64,000 bases of DNA from Acinetobacter gerneri DSM 14967 = CIP 107464 = MTCC 9824. GTDB taxonomy: Bacteria > Pseudomonadota > Gammaproteobacteria > Pseudomonadales > Moraxellaceae. How positions within the stretch are numbered: position 1 is the first letter of the stretch; every line of letters begins with the position of its first letter. Location: assembly GCF_000368565.1 (NCBI RefSeq), contig NZ_KB849542.1, positions 135,258 through 199,257 of the forward strand, in the 5' to 3' direction. This document shows, piece after piece, positions 53,829 through 62,789 of this stretch. A program made the position numbers and the translations under genes. A model generated the notes under the pieces. It searched no databases, was not told the DNA's origin, and saw only the letters and a list, made by a program, of their open reading frames with translations.

Positions 53829-54869
53829 ATGAAAACTTTCTTAAAAGTAAAAACTGTGGGTAGCGGTATGACTCGTCTACTCAATGACTTTTGTATTTTG
53901 CATGATTTAGAATCACCAGTGAGCCGTGAATATGCTATCGATGAACAAATTACTTTTGGGAAATGGTTAAAAAAACTAAAATATTTAGATAGGCAATATC
54001 GTAAAGAAAGTATAGGGCTAGAAATTGGCGCGCTGATCAATCCAACCCACATTGGTATTTCAGCTTACTTAGCCAATTCTTGTACCAAATTAAGTGATTT
54101 CTTAGAGCTTTCTGCAAAATATACCAAGCTTTGGTATAACTATATGCCTAAAAAAATCAGCTTTAATGAGAAACAATTTATCGTTTCTTGGGACAAACCT
54201 GCCTATCTTGAAGCTGGGCTATATACCCGCGAAACTGCGATATCTGAAGAAATCCAAGTTTCTATTTTTTACCACCGTCTAAAACAGCTAGTAGGCAATT
54301 ACTCTCAAATCATAGACTCTATTGAGCTTGCGACACCCCGCCCAAGCCAAACTGATATTTATGAAAAAATGTTCAATTGCCCAGTCAAATTTGATACTGA
54401 ACAAACACGCATTTTTTTACCTAGAGAAATTTTAGACATCCCGATTGCACATTCAGATCCTTTTTTATTTCAGATCTTATGCAAGGAAGTGGATCGGATA
54501 TTGGCGGAAATGCCTAAAGAAGATAGTTTTGCTGAAATTGTAAATAACACGATTATTAGAGCGCTGCAGGATAACCATGCACATATCGAATATGTCGCAC
54601 GTAGTTTAAATATTTCAGCACGAGTTTTACAAAAAAATCTTAAAGAAAAGGATCTCAGTTTTCAGGAAATGTTAAATGAAATTCGTTTTAATTTGGCGAT
54701 AAAATTTTTGCAAGATGAAAATCTAAGTATCGCTGATATTTCCTTTTTATTGGCTTATAGAGATCAAACGTCATTTAACAGAGCTTTTAAAAACTGGACA
54801 GGTATGGCACCTTCTCAATGGCGAAAATCAAAAGTTCCAATAAGTAAAAATAACCTGTGCTTAACTTAG
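53829..54869 (+). CDS. AraC-family transcriptional regulator (arabinose-binding-like N-terminal domain)
   Basis: A 346-residue regulator of the type with a large N-terminal ligand domain (residues about 20-210, KESIGLEIGALINPTHIGIS) and a C-terminal double helix-turn-helix: IEYVARSLNISARVLQKNLK and ISFLLAYRDQTSFNRAFKNW, then TGMAPSQWRKSK. The family regulates lipid, alcohol or virulence genes in related bacteria. The frame starts one codon earlier with TTG; the ATG at 53829 follows GGAGA. The ligand and targets are unknown. Confidence 0.88.
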   Translation: MKTFLKVKTVGSGMTRLLNDFCILHDLESPVSREYAIDEQITFGKWLKKLKYLDRQYRKESIGLEIGALINPTHIGISAYLANSCTKLSDFLELSAKYTKLWYNYMPKKISFNEKQFIVSWDKPAYLEAGLYTRETAISEEIQVSIFYHRLKQLVGNYSQIIDSIELATPRPSQTDIYEKMFNCPVKFDTEQTRIFLPREILDIPIAHSDPFLFQILCKEVDRILAEMPKEDSFAEIVNNTIIRALQDNHAHIEYVARSLNISARVLQKNLKEKDLSFQEMLNEIRFNLAIKFLQDENLSIADISFLLAYRDQTSFNRAFKNWTGMAPSQWRKSKVPISKNNLCLT

Positions 54870-55434
54870 CATAATGATAATTATTGTGAATCTATTTCTG
54901 TTTCAACCTCCCTCTATAACCAATAGTCAAAAAAAAACCATATCTTTGTCAGAGGGGCAAAGATATGGCTACGTAAAAACAATCCCATCAAAATTTGGGA
55001 GATATTTAATTTGTTATTTTTATCTACTATATATAAACAATCCCTATAAAATCTTAGCTTTATAACTCTTCTTTTATAGCAATTTACGTACTTAATAGAT
55101 TTTGTATTTCATAACAAATTAAACCGCTTAGCTTGCACCCTACGTGGGAAAAGTCATTTATATCTATCGATGATGAAACATACATTCATAAAGTAATTGA
55201 GCAGAGATTTGCTAGCACTAACTCGGGCAATCAAAATCGTTTTTTTGAAAATAATAAAATCTATGTTGATAGAGCTAAAACTTATGATGTATTGAAAATA
55301 AAATTGGTTTTTTGGAGAGTGGTAACAGCTTGATATTTCAAAATGAGCGCAAAGGAGAGAATTTTAGCTTAAAAACAATTTCACTAACTTAAACCGAAAT
55401 CTAAGCTAGCGATAAATTTTCTTGATTTTACTTA
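54870..55434. other. Intergenic stretch with a minus-strand terminator and no clear gene
   Basis: About 565 bases. The strongest element is the minus-strand terminator at 54929-54968. A 66-codon plus-strand frame (55133-55333, TTG start, no ribosome-binding site, no recognised family) could be a gene remnant. Otherwise nothing is supported. Confidence 0.45.
54929..54968 (-). terminator. Strong minus-strand terminator about 470 bases after the nearest stop
   Basis: On the minus strand CCATATCTTTG-CCCCTCTGA-CAAAGATATGG (11-bp stem) is followed by nine T. The nearest minus-strand gene upstream ends at 55435, so either that transcript has a very long 3' end or a separate short RNA ends here. Confidence 0.8.
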
Positions 55435-56205
55435 TTATTTAGGTTGCATACGGATTGCACCATCCAAACGAATCACTTCACCATTCAAATACGCATTTTC
55501 CATGATATGCCCAACCAAATGTGCGAACTCTTCAGGTTTTGCAAGGCGTGGAGGAAATGGCACCATCGCACCTAAAGCTTCCTGAACTTTTTCAGGTAGT
55601 CCTTTGAGCATCGGTGTTTCCATAATCCCTGGTGCAATCGTCATCACGCGGATCGCATGTTGAGCAAGTTCACGAGCCAATGGTAAAGTCATCGCAACCA
55701 CAGCACCCTTCGATGCTGAATAAGCAGTTTGCCCAATTTGCCCATCATAAGCTGCAACAGATGCGGTATTTACAATCACTCCACGTTCTTCCTCACCCGA
55801 TTTCAGTTCATATTTTGAAATCAAATCAGCGGCAAAACGTAGCATATTAAACGTACCCGTCACATTGATATTGAGTACTTTTTGAAATGCTGCTAGATCG
55901 TGGATACCATTTTTACCTAAAACTTTTGCTGAAGGCCCGATCCCAGCACAGTTAATTAGCCCATTCAGCTGACCATATTTTTCAGCGACATTTTTATAAA
56001 ATTGCTCCACTGCACTTTCATCTGTCACATCCAATTTTACAAACTCTGAATGTTCCCCAAGTCGATGTTGCATTTCAGTACCAAGTTCATGATTCATATC
56101 GACCATGATGACTTTGCCACCCAATCCAACCAGATGTGTTGCTGTTTCAGCACCCAAACCTGATGCACCACCTGTAACGACAAAAACTTTTCCTTTTACA
56201 AGCAT
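55435..56205 (-). CDS. SDR dehydrogenase, 3-hydroxyacyl-CoA dehydrogenase type 2 (HSD10)-like
   Basis: A 256-residue SDR with TGGASGLGAETATHLVGLGG, NCAGIGPSAKV and the active site NTASVAAYDGQIGQTAYSAS-K. The ends VMTIAPGIMETPMLKGLPEK and NGEVIRLDGAIRMQPK closely follow mammalian HSD17B10, so a 2-methyl-3-hydroxybutyryl-CoA or other 3-hydroxyacyl-CoA dehydrogenase (NAD-dependent) is likely. No acyl-CoA genes are adjacent. It is divergent from the AraC-type gene at 56354, whose product is a candidate regulator. Confidence 0.87.
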   Translation of the reverse strand: MLVKGKVFVVTGGASGLGAETATHLVGLGGKVIMVDMNHELGTEMQHRLGEHSEFVKLDVTDESAVEQFYKNVAEKYGQLNGLINCAGIGPSAKVLGKNGIHDLAAFQKVLNINVTGTFNMLRFAADLISKYELKSGEEERGVIVNTASVAAYDGQIGQTAYSASKGAVVAMTLPLARELAQHAIRVMTIAPGIMETPMLKGLPEKVQEALGAMVPFPPRLAKPEEFAHLVGHIMENAYLNGEVIRLDGAIRMQPK

Positions 56206-56353
56206 CTTATTTTCCTAATATATTTCAAAATTACAATTTATATTGAGTATTCTCCTCTGCAAGATTAATCTTTCCTCATCTTGAGTACAATTTCCAAATG
56301 TTGCATCTTCAGTGATGTATTTGGACAATGATAAAATCCTGTGAGAATAAGAT

Positions 56354-57388
56354 TTGAAACTGGCGGTTGAAAGTAAAGGAACGATTTCAGTTGCACTGCT
56401 CCATGAAGCATTGCTGCAAATTGATCAATCTAAGCTCGATATGCAACATATTTTACGTAGTGTTGGCATTTCACCCGAAATTCTAAACTCAACCAAAGCT
56501 CGAATTGCAGTTTCAAACTATGCGGCGCTGTGGATCGCACTTGCGGATCAACTTAATGATGAATTTTTTGCTATGGATCGGCATCCCTTGCGTCGTGGGA
56601 CTTTTCAATTGCTGTCTCGATTTGTGATACATGCGCAAAATTTACAGCAAGCTTTGCAACAAATTTTACAATTTTTTAATGCAGTATTTGATGATTTAAA
56701 AAGTGAATTGTGCATTGAAAATGAAATGGCTTATATCATCATGCACGATCATGATCAGCCTAAACGAATGTTTCACTATGCGACTTATTTGATGCTGATT
56801 CATGGATTGATATGCTGGCTTACTGGTCAACGTATTCCTCTCAACCAAATCCATGTACGCTGCCCTGCACCTATAGATGATCAAGACTATCGGGTAAGAT
56901 TTTGCGAAAAAATTCACTACCTTTCAAATGAAAATTCTGTGCAATTTGATGCTTCTTATCTCAGTATTTTGATTAAACAAGATCAAAGTACTTGGTATCA
57001 ATTTATCAAAAATACTCCACAAAACTTATTGGTTCGATTTAAAAATCCTCATGCCAGTAGTGCCATAGTTCGCAAAATATTACTCGAAAACGGTCATCTC
57101 TACTGGCTTGAGCTACATGAAATAGCCAAACAAATGCACATTTCAGAAATTACCCTACAACGGCGTTTAAAATCTGAGGGACTAAATTATCAACAACTCA
57201 AAAATGAATTGAGATGTGATATCGCCATTGAATATTTAACTCAATCAAATTATTCAATCGCCGAAATCAGCCAAAAATTGCACTTCAATGATTCGAGTGC
57301 TTTTTATCGTGCTTTTAAAAAATGGACGGGAGTCAATCCCAGTGCTTACCGTGTAGATCATGAAAATGACGAGCCAGTCATCATTTGA
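56354..57388 (+). CDS. AraC-family transcriptional regulator
   Basis: A 344-residue regulator with the same layout as the one at 53829: a ligand domain (SKLDMQHILRSVGISPEIL, then PLRRGTFQLLSRFVIHAQNL) and a C-terminal double helix-turn-helix (LHEIAKQMHISEITLQRRLK and ISQKLHFNDSSAFYRAFKKW, TGVNPSAYR). The only plausible start is TTG at 56354, since the next Met is about 30 residues in. It is transcribed away from the HSD10-like gene across 148 bases, typical of a regulator with its divergent target; the link is inference. Confidence 0.86.
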   Translation: MKLAVESKGTISVALLHEALLQIDQSKLDMQHILRSVGISPEILNSTKARIAVSNYAALWIALADQLNDEFFAMDRHPLRRGTFQLLSRFVIHAQNLQQALQQILQFFNAVFDDLKSELCIENEMAYIIMHDHDQPKRMFHYATYLMLIHGLICWLTGQRIPLNQIHVRCPAPIDDQDYRVRFCEKIHYLSNENSVQFDASYLSILIKQDQSTWYQFIKNTPQNLLVRFKNPHASSAIVRKILLENGHLYWLELHEIAKQMHISEITLQRRLKSEGLNYQQLKNELRCDIAIEYLTQSNYSIAEISQKLHFNDSSAFYRAFKKWTGVNPSAYRVDHENDEPVII

Positions 57389-57549
57389 ATTTTATATAAA
57401 ATATAGACACATAATATTGAATTTTAATAATAAAAATTTATTCTCCCAGATTGAGGTAGATTTGCTAAAAATATCAAAATAGGTTATTTTTTACACATAT
57501 TTTAAAGCTTTTGCTTATTCTTCCTCCTAAGTCACCTTAAGGTCCTACC

Positions 57550-57903
57550 ATGTTTAAGATGATTGATGTATTTGGTGAAAACCTAGTACAGAATTTTCAA
57601 CATAATTTAGCCAGCCCTTGTGATCAATTTGATGAAGTGCTTAACCAATGTATTTTGAATGCACCAGAATCAAAACTTCATGATGCGATTTCGTACTTTT
57701 TCAGCAATAACGATGTGCTCGATATTGCAGCGGCACTTGATATCGAACCAAGCCGTGTGTACAACTTACAGCAAGGTCTTGATCTACAAGCCCAAGACAA
57801 TATCGAAAATACCGCGAAAGTCGTTATGCTCTGCTTAGCATTGGAAACAGAAATGTTAGAAAATGTGCATATTGCTGAGAGCTTAACCGATTATCCGATG
57901 TGA
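57550..57903 (+). CDS. Small hypothetical protein
   Basis: A 117-residue acidic, helical, soluble protein. The middle segment (VLDIAAALDIEPSRVYNLQQ) resembles a helix-turn-helix but the match is weak. No family is recognised. AAGG lies about 11 bases before the ATG. It ends in front of a strong shared terminator and is convergent with prmC. Confidence 0.65.
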   Translation: MFKMIDVFGENLVQNFQHNLASPCDQFDEVLNQCILNAPESKLHDAISYFFSNNDVLDIAAALDIEPSRVYNLQQGLDLQAQDNIENTAKVVMLCLALETEMLENVHIAESLTDYPM

Positions 57904-57935
57904 TTTTATTTTCGCATTCACATATTTTATCCCAT

Positions 57936-57964
57936 AAAAAAGCGACCCGATCAGTCGCTTTTTT
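57936..57964. terminator. Bidirectional terminator between convergent genes
   Basis: AAAAAAGCGAC-CCGATCA-GTCGCTTTTTT: an 11-bp stem with T-runs on both strands, serving the 117-residue gene and prmC. Confidence 0.9.
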
Positions 57965-58005
57965 ATTGATTAGCAAATTTTTATTTAGTACATAAGTCAG
58001 CCACT

Positions 58006-58818
58006 TTAAAGCTGCGCCAAACTTACTCGATCATTGCCACCATAATCTTTTAGCGTTTGGATTTGCTTAAACCCATGATTTTGAAAAATCGTTCGCACTG
58101 CCAAACCTTGATCATAACCATGCTCTAGCGCAATCCAAGCATTGGGATTTAACCATTTTTTGCCTTCAGAGATAATGACTTCAATATCAGCCAACCCATG
58201 ATTTTTCGAGACCAATGCTCTTTCAGGTTCAGTCTGCAAATCATGTAGATGGTGATCTTCTTCATCAATATAGGGCGGATTGGATACAATCAAATCAAAT
58301 TTTTGCTTTGGCAAAGCTTCAAACCAAGCCCCGCAATAAAACTTCACTTGATCAAGATGATGGGTTTTAGCATTTTCCTTTGCGACATCTAAAGTCGGCT
58401 GGTAAATATCTGTTGCATTGACTAGCCAATCTGGCTTTTCGCTCGCCAAAGACAAAGCAATCGCACCCGTTCCTGTCCCCAAATCAACGATATTGGCATT
58501 TTCAGGTAAGTTTAAATTGAGTACAGTTTCAACCAACACTTCAGTATCAGGTCGTGGTACTAAAGTGTCAGGTGTGACTTTGAGATCCAAAGTCCAAAAA
58601 GGCTGTGAACCAATGACATAAGCCAAAGGTTCGCCATTTTCAAGGCGCTGAATAGCGCTTAGAAAATCTTGCTCTTGTACCTGTGTCAAAACGTGTTCGG
58701 CTTTGTATTTGATCTGCAAAGCATCCATTTGTAAAATCTGCTCTAGCAACCAGATACTTTCCTGACGTTCGTAACTATCTATTTCGCCACGAACTGCCAA
58801 AGCTTCGCTAATTTTCAT
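58006..58818 (-). CDS. prmC: Release factor glutamine methyltransferase PrmC
   Basis: A 270-residue methyltransferase that methylates the Gln of the GGQ motif in release factors RF1 and RF2 using S-adenosylmethionine. The N-terminal helical domain is followed by the AdoMet-binding motif NIVDLGTGTGAIALSLA and the active-site SNPPYID. The substrate-binding start PLAYVIGSQPFW and VPRPDTEVLVE are typical. It overlaps the prfA stop by one base (TAATG), so enzyme and substrate are co-translated. Confidence 0.96.
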   Translation of the reverse strand: MKISEALAVRGEIDSYERQESIWLLEQILQMDALQIKYKAEHVLTQVQEQDFLSAIQRLENGEPLAYVIGSQPFWTLDLKVTPDTLVPRPDTEVLVETVLNLNLPENANIVDLGTGTGAIALSLASEKPDWLVNATDIYQPTLDVAKENAKTHHLDQVKFYCGAWFEALPKQKFDLIVSNPPYIDEEDHHLHDLQTEPERALVSKNHGLADIEVIISEGKKWLNPNAWIALEHGYDQGLAVRTIFQNHGFKQIQTLKDYGGNDRVSLAQL

Positions 58819-59906
58819 TAGCCACCATTTTGTTGTGCAAGCAATGCCAATTGGTCCGCTTGATATTCACGATGCAAACTATCTAATAGTTCAGTCAAAT
58901 CACCTTCCATAATCGCGTCTAACTTATATAAAGTTAAATTGATACGGTGATCAGTCATACGACCTTGTGGATAGTTATAAGTCCGGATACGTTCTGAACG
59001 GTCGCCCGAACCTACCAAGTCACGGCGCATTTCTGAAGTTGCAGCATCGGCAGCAGCACGTTTTGCATTTTCCAAACGTGAAACCAATAAAGCCATCGCT
59101 TTGGCTTTATTTTTATGCTGCGAACGCTCATCCTGACATTCAACAACTGTTCCTGTTGGAATGTGCGTGATACGCACAGCAGAATCTGTTTTGTTAATAT
59201 GCTGACCACCCGCACCTGAGGCACGGTAAGTATCGATACGTAGATCGGCGGGATTGATCTCAACAGAAGTATCGACATCGATTTCAGGCAAAATCGCAAC
59301 AGTACAAGCTGAAGTATGCACACGACCTTGAGATTCGGTTGCAGGTACACGTTGCACACGATGAGCCCCACTTTCAAATTTCAAACGACCATATACTCCG
59401 TCACCATTGATCAGGCAAATGACTTCTTTATAACCGCCGTGCTCACCTTCATTTTCAGAAAGGATTTCAATACGCCAACCTTGAGTTTCAGCATATTTAC
59501 TATACATACGGAATAAATCACCAGAAAATATCGCAGCTTCATCACCGCCTGTTCCAGCGCGAATTTCCAAATATGCAGAGTTCGCATCATTTGGATCTTT
59601 TGGAATCATCAAAATATTTAAATCAGATTCTAAGCTATCAATGAGTGCCTTATTTTCCTGAATTTCTTCTTGAGCCATTTCCTTAAAATCTGGATCAGAA
59701 AGCATTCCTTCAGCAGTCACAATGTCTTCTTCTGCTTGTTTGTATTTAGACCAAACTTCAGTAATTTCGCTTAAATCACTGTGTTCACGTGACAAATTAC
59801 GAAAGCGTTTATTGTCAGAAATCACTTCCGCATCGGCTAAAAGTGCTGTTAATTCTTCATAGCGATCACACAATTGATCTAAACGTAGACGTAATGAATC
59901 TTTCAT
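58818..59906 (-). CDS. prfA: Peptide chain release factor 1
   Basis: A 362-residue RF1 that ends translation at UAA and UAG. It has the stop-codon-reading tripeptide PAT in [18 protein letters not shown], and GGQ in [21 protein letters not shown] long N-terminal helical domain (about 1-110) precedes the catalytic core. Start ATG at 59906. It forms a unit with prmC. Confidence 0.97.
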   Translation of the reverse strand: MKDSLRLRLDQLCDRYEELTALLADAEVISDNKRFRNLSREHSDLSEITEVWSKYKQAEEDIVTAEGMLSDPDFKEMAQEEIQENKALIDSLESDLNILMIPKDPNDANSAYLEIRAGTGGDEAAIFSGDLFRMYSKYAETQGWRIEILSENEGEHGGYKEVICLINGDGVYGRLKFESGAHRVQRVPATESQGRVHTSACTVAILPEIDVDTSVEINPADLRIDTYRASGAGGQHINKTDSAVRITHIPTGTVVECQDERSQHKNKAKAMALLVSRLENAKRAAADAATSEMRRDLVGSGDRSERIRTYNYPQGRMTDHRINLTLYKLDAIMEGDLTELLDSLHREYQADQLALLAQQNGG

Positions 59907-60289
59907 TTTTTAAAATATCTCAATCTCGAACTTAACCCACAAGCCTTACAAAGCTTGAAAATGCTAAGCAATTCAAATTGCGCATAGTTTACCGATTCTC
60001 AGAACTAAATGACATAACTATTAAAATGGATACTGGAAATAAATTGCGGTCATAGATTTGAAATGTTGAATTGTTCTTTATTAAATTGAAAATAATTTGC
60101 TGATCTTCACATTTTGCTGCGATTGTTGAAGTATTAGATGAATAATCCGTCGATTTTAATAGAATACATACATTCCGATACGAAAATATTAAACAAAAGA
60201 CGCTTATCTCCATATTTAAATTGAATCCTTTTGTTACATTTATCTCATCAAATAGAGCTGTCCTTTTTTTTGGACATGGAGCAAATAAA
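59907..60289. other. Divergent intergenic stretch between prfA and a glycine-zipper gene
   Basis: About 380 bases holding the prfA promoter (minus) and the promoter of the gene at 60290 (plus). A short hairpin GTCC-TTTTTTTT-GGAC lies at about 60260-60275, just before the ribosome-binding site of the latter. No gene seen. Confidence 0.4.
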
Positions 60290-60712
60290 ATGAAATTTAA
60301 TGCAATCCTGTTAAGTTCTGCACTTGCAGTAACGTCTATGTTTACAGTAAATGCCCATGCAGATAATACAGCTCGTGTTGCAGCAACTTCAGCTTTAGGT
60401 AGTGTTGCTGGTACTGCATTAGGTAAACATATGGGTGGTAACTCAGGCGCTATGATCGGTTCTGCTGTCGGTGGTGCTGCTGGTGGTGCTGTAGCTGCAA
60501 ACAAACGTGACCGTACTTCTGCTGCGATCGGTGGTGGTGTAGGCGGTGTTGGTGGTTATGCTGCTGGTAAAAGTATTGGCGGTACAAGTGGTGGCTATGT
60601 AGGTGCGGCATTGGGTGCTGCAGGTGGCTCTGCTTTAGGTAATAAAATTTCTAAAGACAAACATTCAACCAGTAACAAACGTTATTACAAAAAACGTCAT
60701 CACCGTCGTTAA
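60290..60712 (+). CDS. Secreted glycine-zipper protein, first of a tandem pair
   Basis: A 140-residue protein with a signal peptide (MKFNAILLSSALAVTSMF, ending NAHA at about 24), then a glycine-rich zipper (GSVAGTALGKHMGGNSGAMI, GGGVGGVGGYAAGKSIGGTS) with regular GxxxG spacing, and a basic C-terminal tail (RYYKKRHHRR). Glycine zippers of this type span or coat membranes, as in outer-membrane glycine-zipper lipoproteins, but no lipobox is present. The frame extends upstream to 60221, but the ATG at 60290 follows GGAGC and starts the signal. It is a close paralogue of the gene at 60991. Confidence 0.78.
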   Translation: MKFNAILLSSALAVTSMFTVNAHADNTARVAATSALGSVAGTALGKHMGGNSGAMIGSAVGGAAGGAVAANKRDRTSAAIGGGVGGVGGYAAGKSIGGTSGGYVGAALGAAGGSALGNKISKDKHSTSNKRYYKKRHHRR

Positions 60713-60750
60713 TCGTTCATGAGCTGATTCGGCTCAGATCGAACAATATT

Positions 60751-60773
60751 AAAACACCTTCGGGTGTTTTTTT
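60751..60773 (+). terminator. Terminator of the first glycine-zipper gene
   Basis: AAAACACC-TTCG-GGTGTTTTTTT, 39 bases after the stop. Confidence 0.92.
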
Positions 60774-60990
60774 GCTTTAAAATTTGGTGTAATTTTCATC
60801 TATTTATTCAAGGTGTTTTTTAAATAATCATCCCTTTTAATGTTGGGGTTACATTAAAAATAAAACTCAACAAAACCTTTACCAAACTGTAATAATCACA
60901 TTTTAATTATCCATTTTCTTTCTAAAATTTATTGATAATTTAGCTGCAAGTTAAAGATAAATACTTAAAAGATTCAAATGGAGTGAAGTC

Positions 60991-61467
60991 ATGAAAATGA
61001 ATCGTTGGTTTTGTGCCGTACTATTAGCCAGTTCAACCATTGGTATCACACATGCAGATAGTGGTTTAGGTGTAGCAGCAACCTCAGCACTCGGAAGTGT
61101 GCTCGGTACAGCTGTTGGTAAATCAATGGGTGGTAATACAGGTGCGATGATTGGCTCAGCAGTAGGTGGTGCTGGTGGTGCAGCCGCAGCAAGTAATCGA
61201 CGTGACCGTACAGGTGCAGCGATTGGTGGTGGTCTAGGCGGTGTTGGTGGTTATGCTGCGGGTAAAAGCATAGGCGGAACATCAGGTGGCTACATCGGTG
61301 CTGCTCTAGGTGCAGGTGGTGGTTCAGCTTTAGGGCGTAAAGTCAGCCAAGACCGTCGCTATGACAATGACCGCTATTATGGTGATCGTGGCTATTCAAA
61401 CCGCGGTTATTATCACCGTGACAATGGTCGCCATCGTGGACATTATAAACACCGTTATAATGACTAA
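60991..61467 (+). CDS. Secreted glycine-zipper protein, second of a tandem pair
   Basis: A 158-residue paralogue of the protein at 60290. The signal peptide ends THA at about residue 22. The zipper core (ATSALGSVLGTAVGKSMGGN, RDRTGAAIGGGLGGVGGYAA) is almost the same as in its neighbour, but the C-terminal tail is longer and rich in Arg, Tyr, His and Asp (DRYYGDRGYSNRGYYHRDNG). GGAGTG precedes the ATG. The two genes have separate terminators, so they are independent transcripts, probably from a local duplication. Confidence 0.78.
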   Translation: MKMNRWFCAVLLASSTIGITHADSGLGVAATSALGSVLGTAVGKSMGGNTGAMIGSAVGGAGGAAAASNRRDRTGAAIGGGLGGVGGYAAGKSIGGTSGGYIGAALGAGGGSALGRKVSQDRRYDNDRYYGDRGYSNRGYYHRDNGRHRGHYKHRYND

Positions 61468-61503
61468 GACTGATCGCTTTTGCTAGAAGCGATTCAATAT
61501 TTT

Positions 61504-61528
61504 AAAGCACCGCTCAGGTGCTTTTTTT
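61504..61528 (+). terminator. Terminator of the second glycine-zipper gene
   Basis: AAAGCACC-GCTCA-GGTGCTTTTTTT, 37 bases after the stop. A smaller stem (ATCGCTT/AAGCGAT) lies just before it. Confidence 0.92.
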
Positions 61529-61566
61529 GTATGAAATGATTTTAAATACTAGAACTTAATTTTAAA

Positions 61567-61590
61567 TATATATTTCATGTGAAATATATA
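61567..61590. promoter_or_regulatory. 24-bp perfect palindrome upstream of the flavin oxidoreductase gene
   Basis: TATATATTTCA-TG-TGAAATATATA reads the same on both strands outside the central TG. It lies about 100 bases before the start codon. Confidence 0.55.
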
Positions 61591-61625
61591 TATATTTTCA
61601 CCACCCTTTGCCTGAAAGTTTGTTA

Positions 61626-61681
61626 TATATCGTAAATAAACGATATACAAAACTCGACTTATATCGTAAAATTTCGATATA
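61626..61681. promoter_or_regulatory. Two near-identical operator-like palindromes before the flavin oxidoreductase gene
   Basis: TATATCGT-AAATAA-ACGATATA (61626-61647) and TATATCG-TAAAATTT-CGATATA (61660-61681) share the same half-site at 34-base centre spacing. The second ends 8 bases before the start codon, a position where a bound repressor would block expression. Confidence 0.7.
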
Positions 61682-61689
61682 CATTGAGA

Positions 61690-62703
61690 ATGGATATGCA
61701 TATGCGTACGCTGCAAGATACTAAATTTTCTATACTCGAACTCGCACCTGTTAGAGATGACAAAAGTGTTGAGTTTTCTTTAAAGCATGCATTAGAACTT
61801 GCTCAATACGCTGAAAAATTAGGTTATGAGCGTCTATGGTTGGCTGAACACCACAATATGACAGGTATTGCCAGTTCGGCTACAGCAGTACTTATCGGTT
61901 ATATTTTAGCAAATACCCAAAGTATCCGAGTGGGTTCAGGGGGCATTATGCTACCCAATCATGCACCGCTCGTTGTTGCAGAACAATTCGGAACCTTAGC
62001 CACACTCTATCCAAATCGAGTCGAGCTTGGTTTGGGTCGTGCTCCTGGTACAGATCAAATGACCATGCGTGCGCTTCGCCGCGGCCGTCAAGAAACAGAA
62101 GATCAATTTCCACAAGACGTATTAGAGATTTTACAATATTTTGATGAGCCTTATGTGGGTCAACAAATCATTGCTACGCCCGGTCAAGGTACTCATGTTC
62201 CAGTCTGGTTACTTGGATCTAGTTTATTTAGTGCACAACTTGCAGCAAAACTCGGTCTACCCTACTCATTTGCATCACATTTCGCGCCGCGTATGTTAGA
62301 TCAAGCGATCAAGCTCTATCGTGAAAATTTCCAACCTTCTGAATATCTATCACAGCCTTATGTATCAATGGGTGTCCCTGTTGTCGTTGCAGAAACTGAT
62401 GCAGAAGCAGAAAAGCTTGCAACCAGTCCTTATCAACGTGTACTCGGTCTTATTCGTGGTGATTTACGTAAACTCAAAGCGCCGGTTGAATCAATGGATG
62501 GGCTTTGGTCTGTTTCAGAGAAAATGGCTGTCGAAAACTTCTTAGGCAAAGCACAAATTGGTTCAACTAAAACCGTAAAAGCAGGTTTGGAAAATTTATT
62601 GGCTCAGTATGATGTTGATGAGTTTATTTTTACGTGTGATGTTTATGATACTGATCAGCGTTTGAATAACTTTAAATTATTGATGGATATCAAAAATAGC
62701 TAA
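61690..62703 (+). CDS. LLM-class flavin-dependent oxidoreductase (luciferase-like monooxygenase)
   Basis: A protein of 337 residues in the bacterial luciferase-like superfamily: [12 protein letters not shown] at the start, [20 protein letters not shown], then [17 protein letters not shown] and [20 protein letters not shown] (FMN-binding barrel), with [11 protein letters not shown] and [20 protein letters not shown]. Members use FMNH2 and O2; the substrate is unknown. In-frame starts are TTG 61684 and ATG 61690, 61696 and 61702; 61690 is chosen tentatively. The palindromes just upstream point to repression by a regulator that is not encoded next to it. Confidence 0.85.
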   Translation: MDMHMRTLQDTKFSILELAPVRDDKSVEFSLKHALELAQYAEKLGYERLWLAEHHNMTGIASSATAVLIGYILANTQSIRVGSGGIMLPNHAPLVVAEQFGTLATLYPNRVELGLGRAPGTDQMTMRALRRGRQETEDQFPQDVLEILQYFDEPYVGQQIIATPGQGTHVPVWLLGSSLFSAQLAAKLGLPYSFASHFAPRMLDQAIKLYRENFQPSEYLSQPYVSMGVPVVVAETDAEAEKLATSPYQRVLGLIRGDLRKLKAPVESMDGLWSVSEKMAVENFLGKAQIGSTKTVKAGLENLLAQYDVDEFIFTCDVYDTDQRLNNFKLLMDIKNS

Positions 62704-62713
62704 TTACTTTAAG

Positions 62714-62741
62714 AGCTATAGCAACCTTGCTATAGCTTTTT
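62714..62741. terminator. Terminator between convergent genes
   Basis: AGCTATAGCAA-CC-TTGCTATAGCT with a T-run on the plus strand (and an AAAG flank giving a weaker one on the minus strand). Confidence 0.82.
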
Positions 62742-62789
62742 AAACCCATAAATTTGAAATATATAAAATATTTTAAATCTACAGTCAAA

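Noticed and set aside
53654..54052. 132-codon minus-strand frame overlapping the AraC-type gene start
   Set aside because: It lies opposite the start and N-terminal codons of a recognised regulator, has no ribosome-binding site and no family resemblance.
55133..55333. 66-codon plus-strand frame
   Set aside because: TTG start, no ribosome-binding site, no recognisable family; retained only as a possible gene remnant in the intergenic note.
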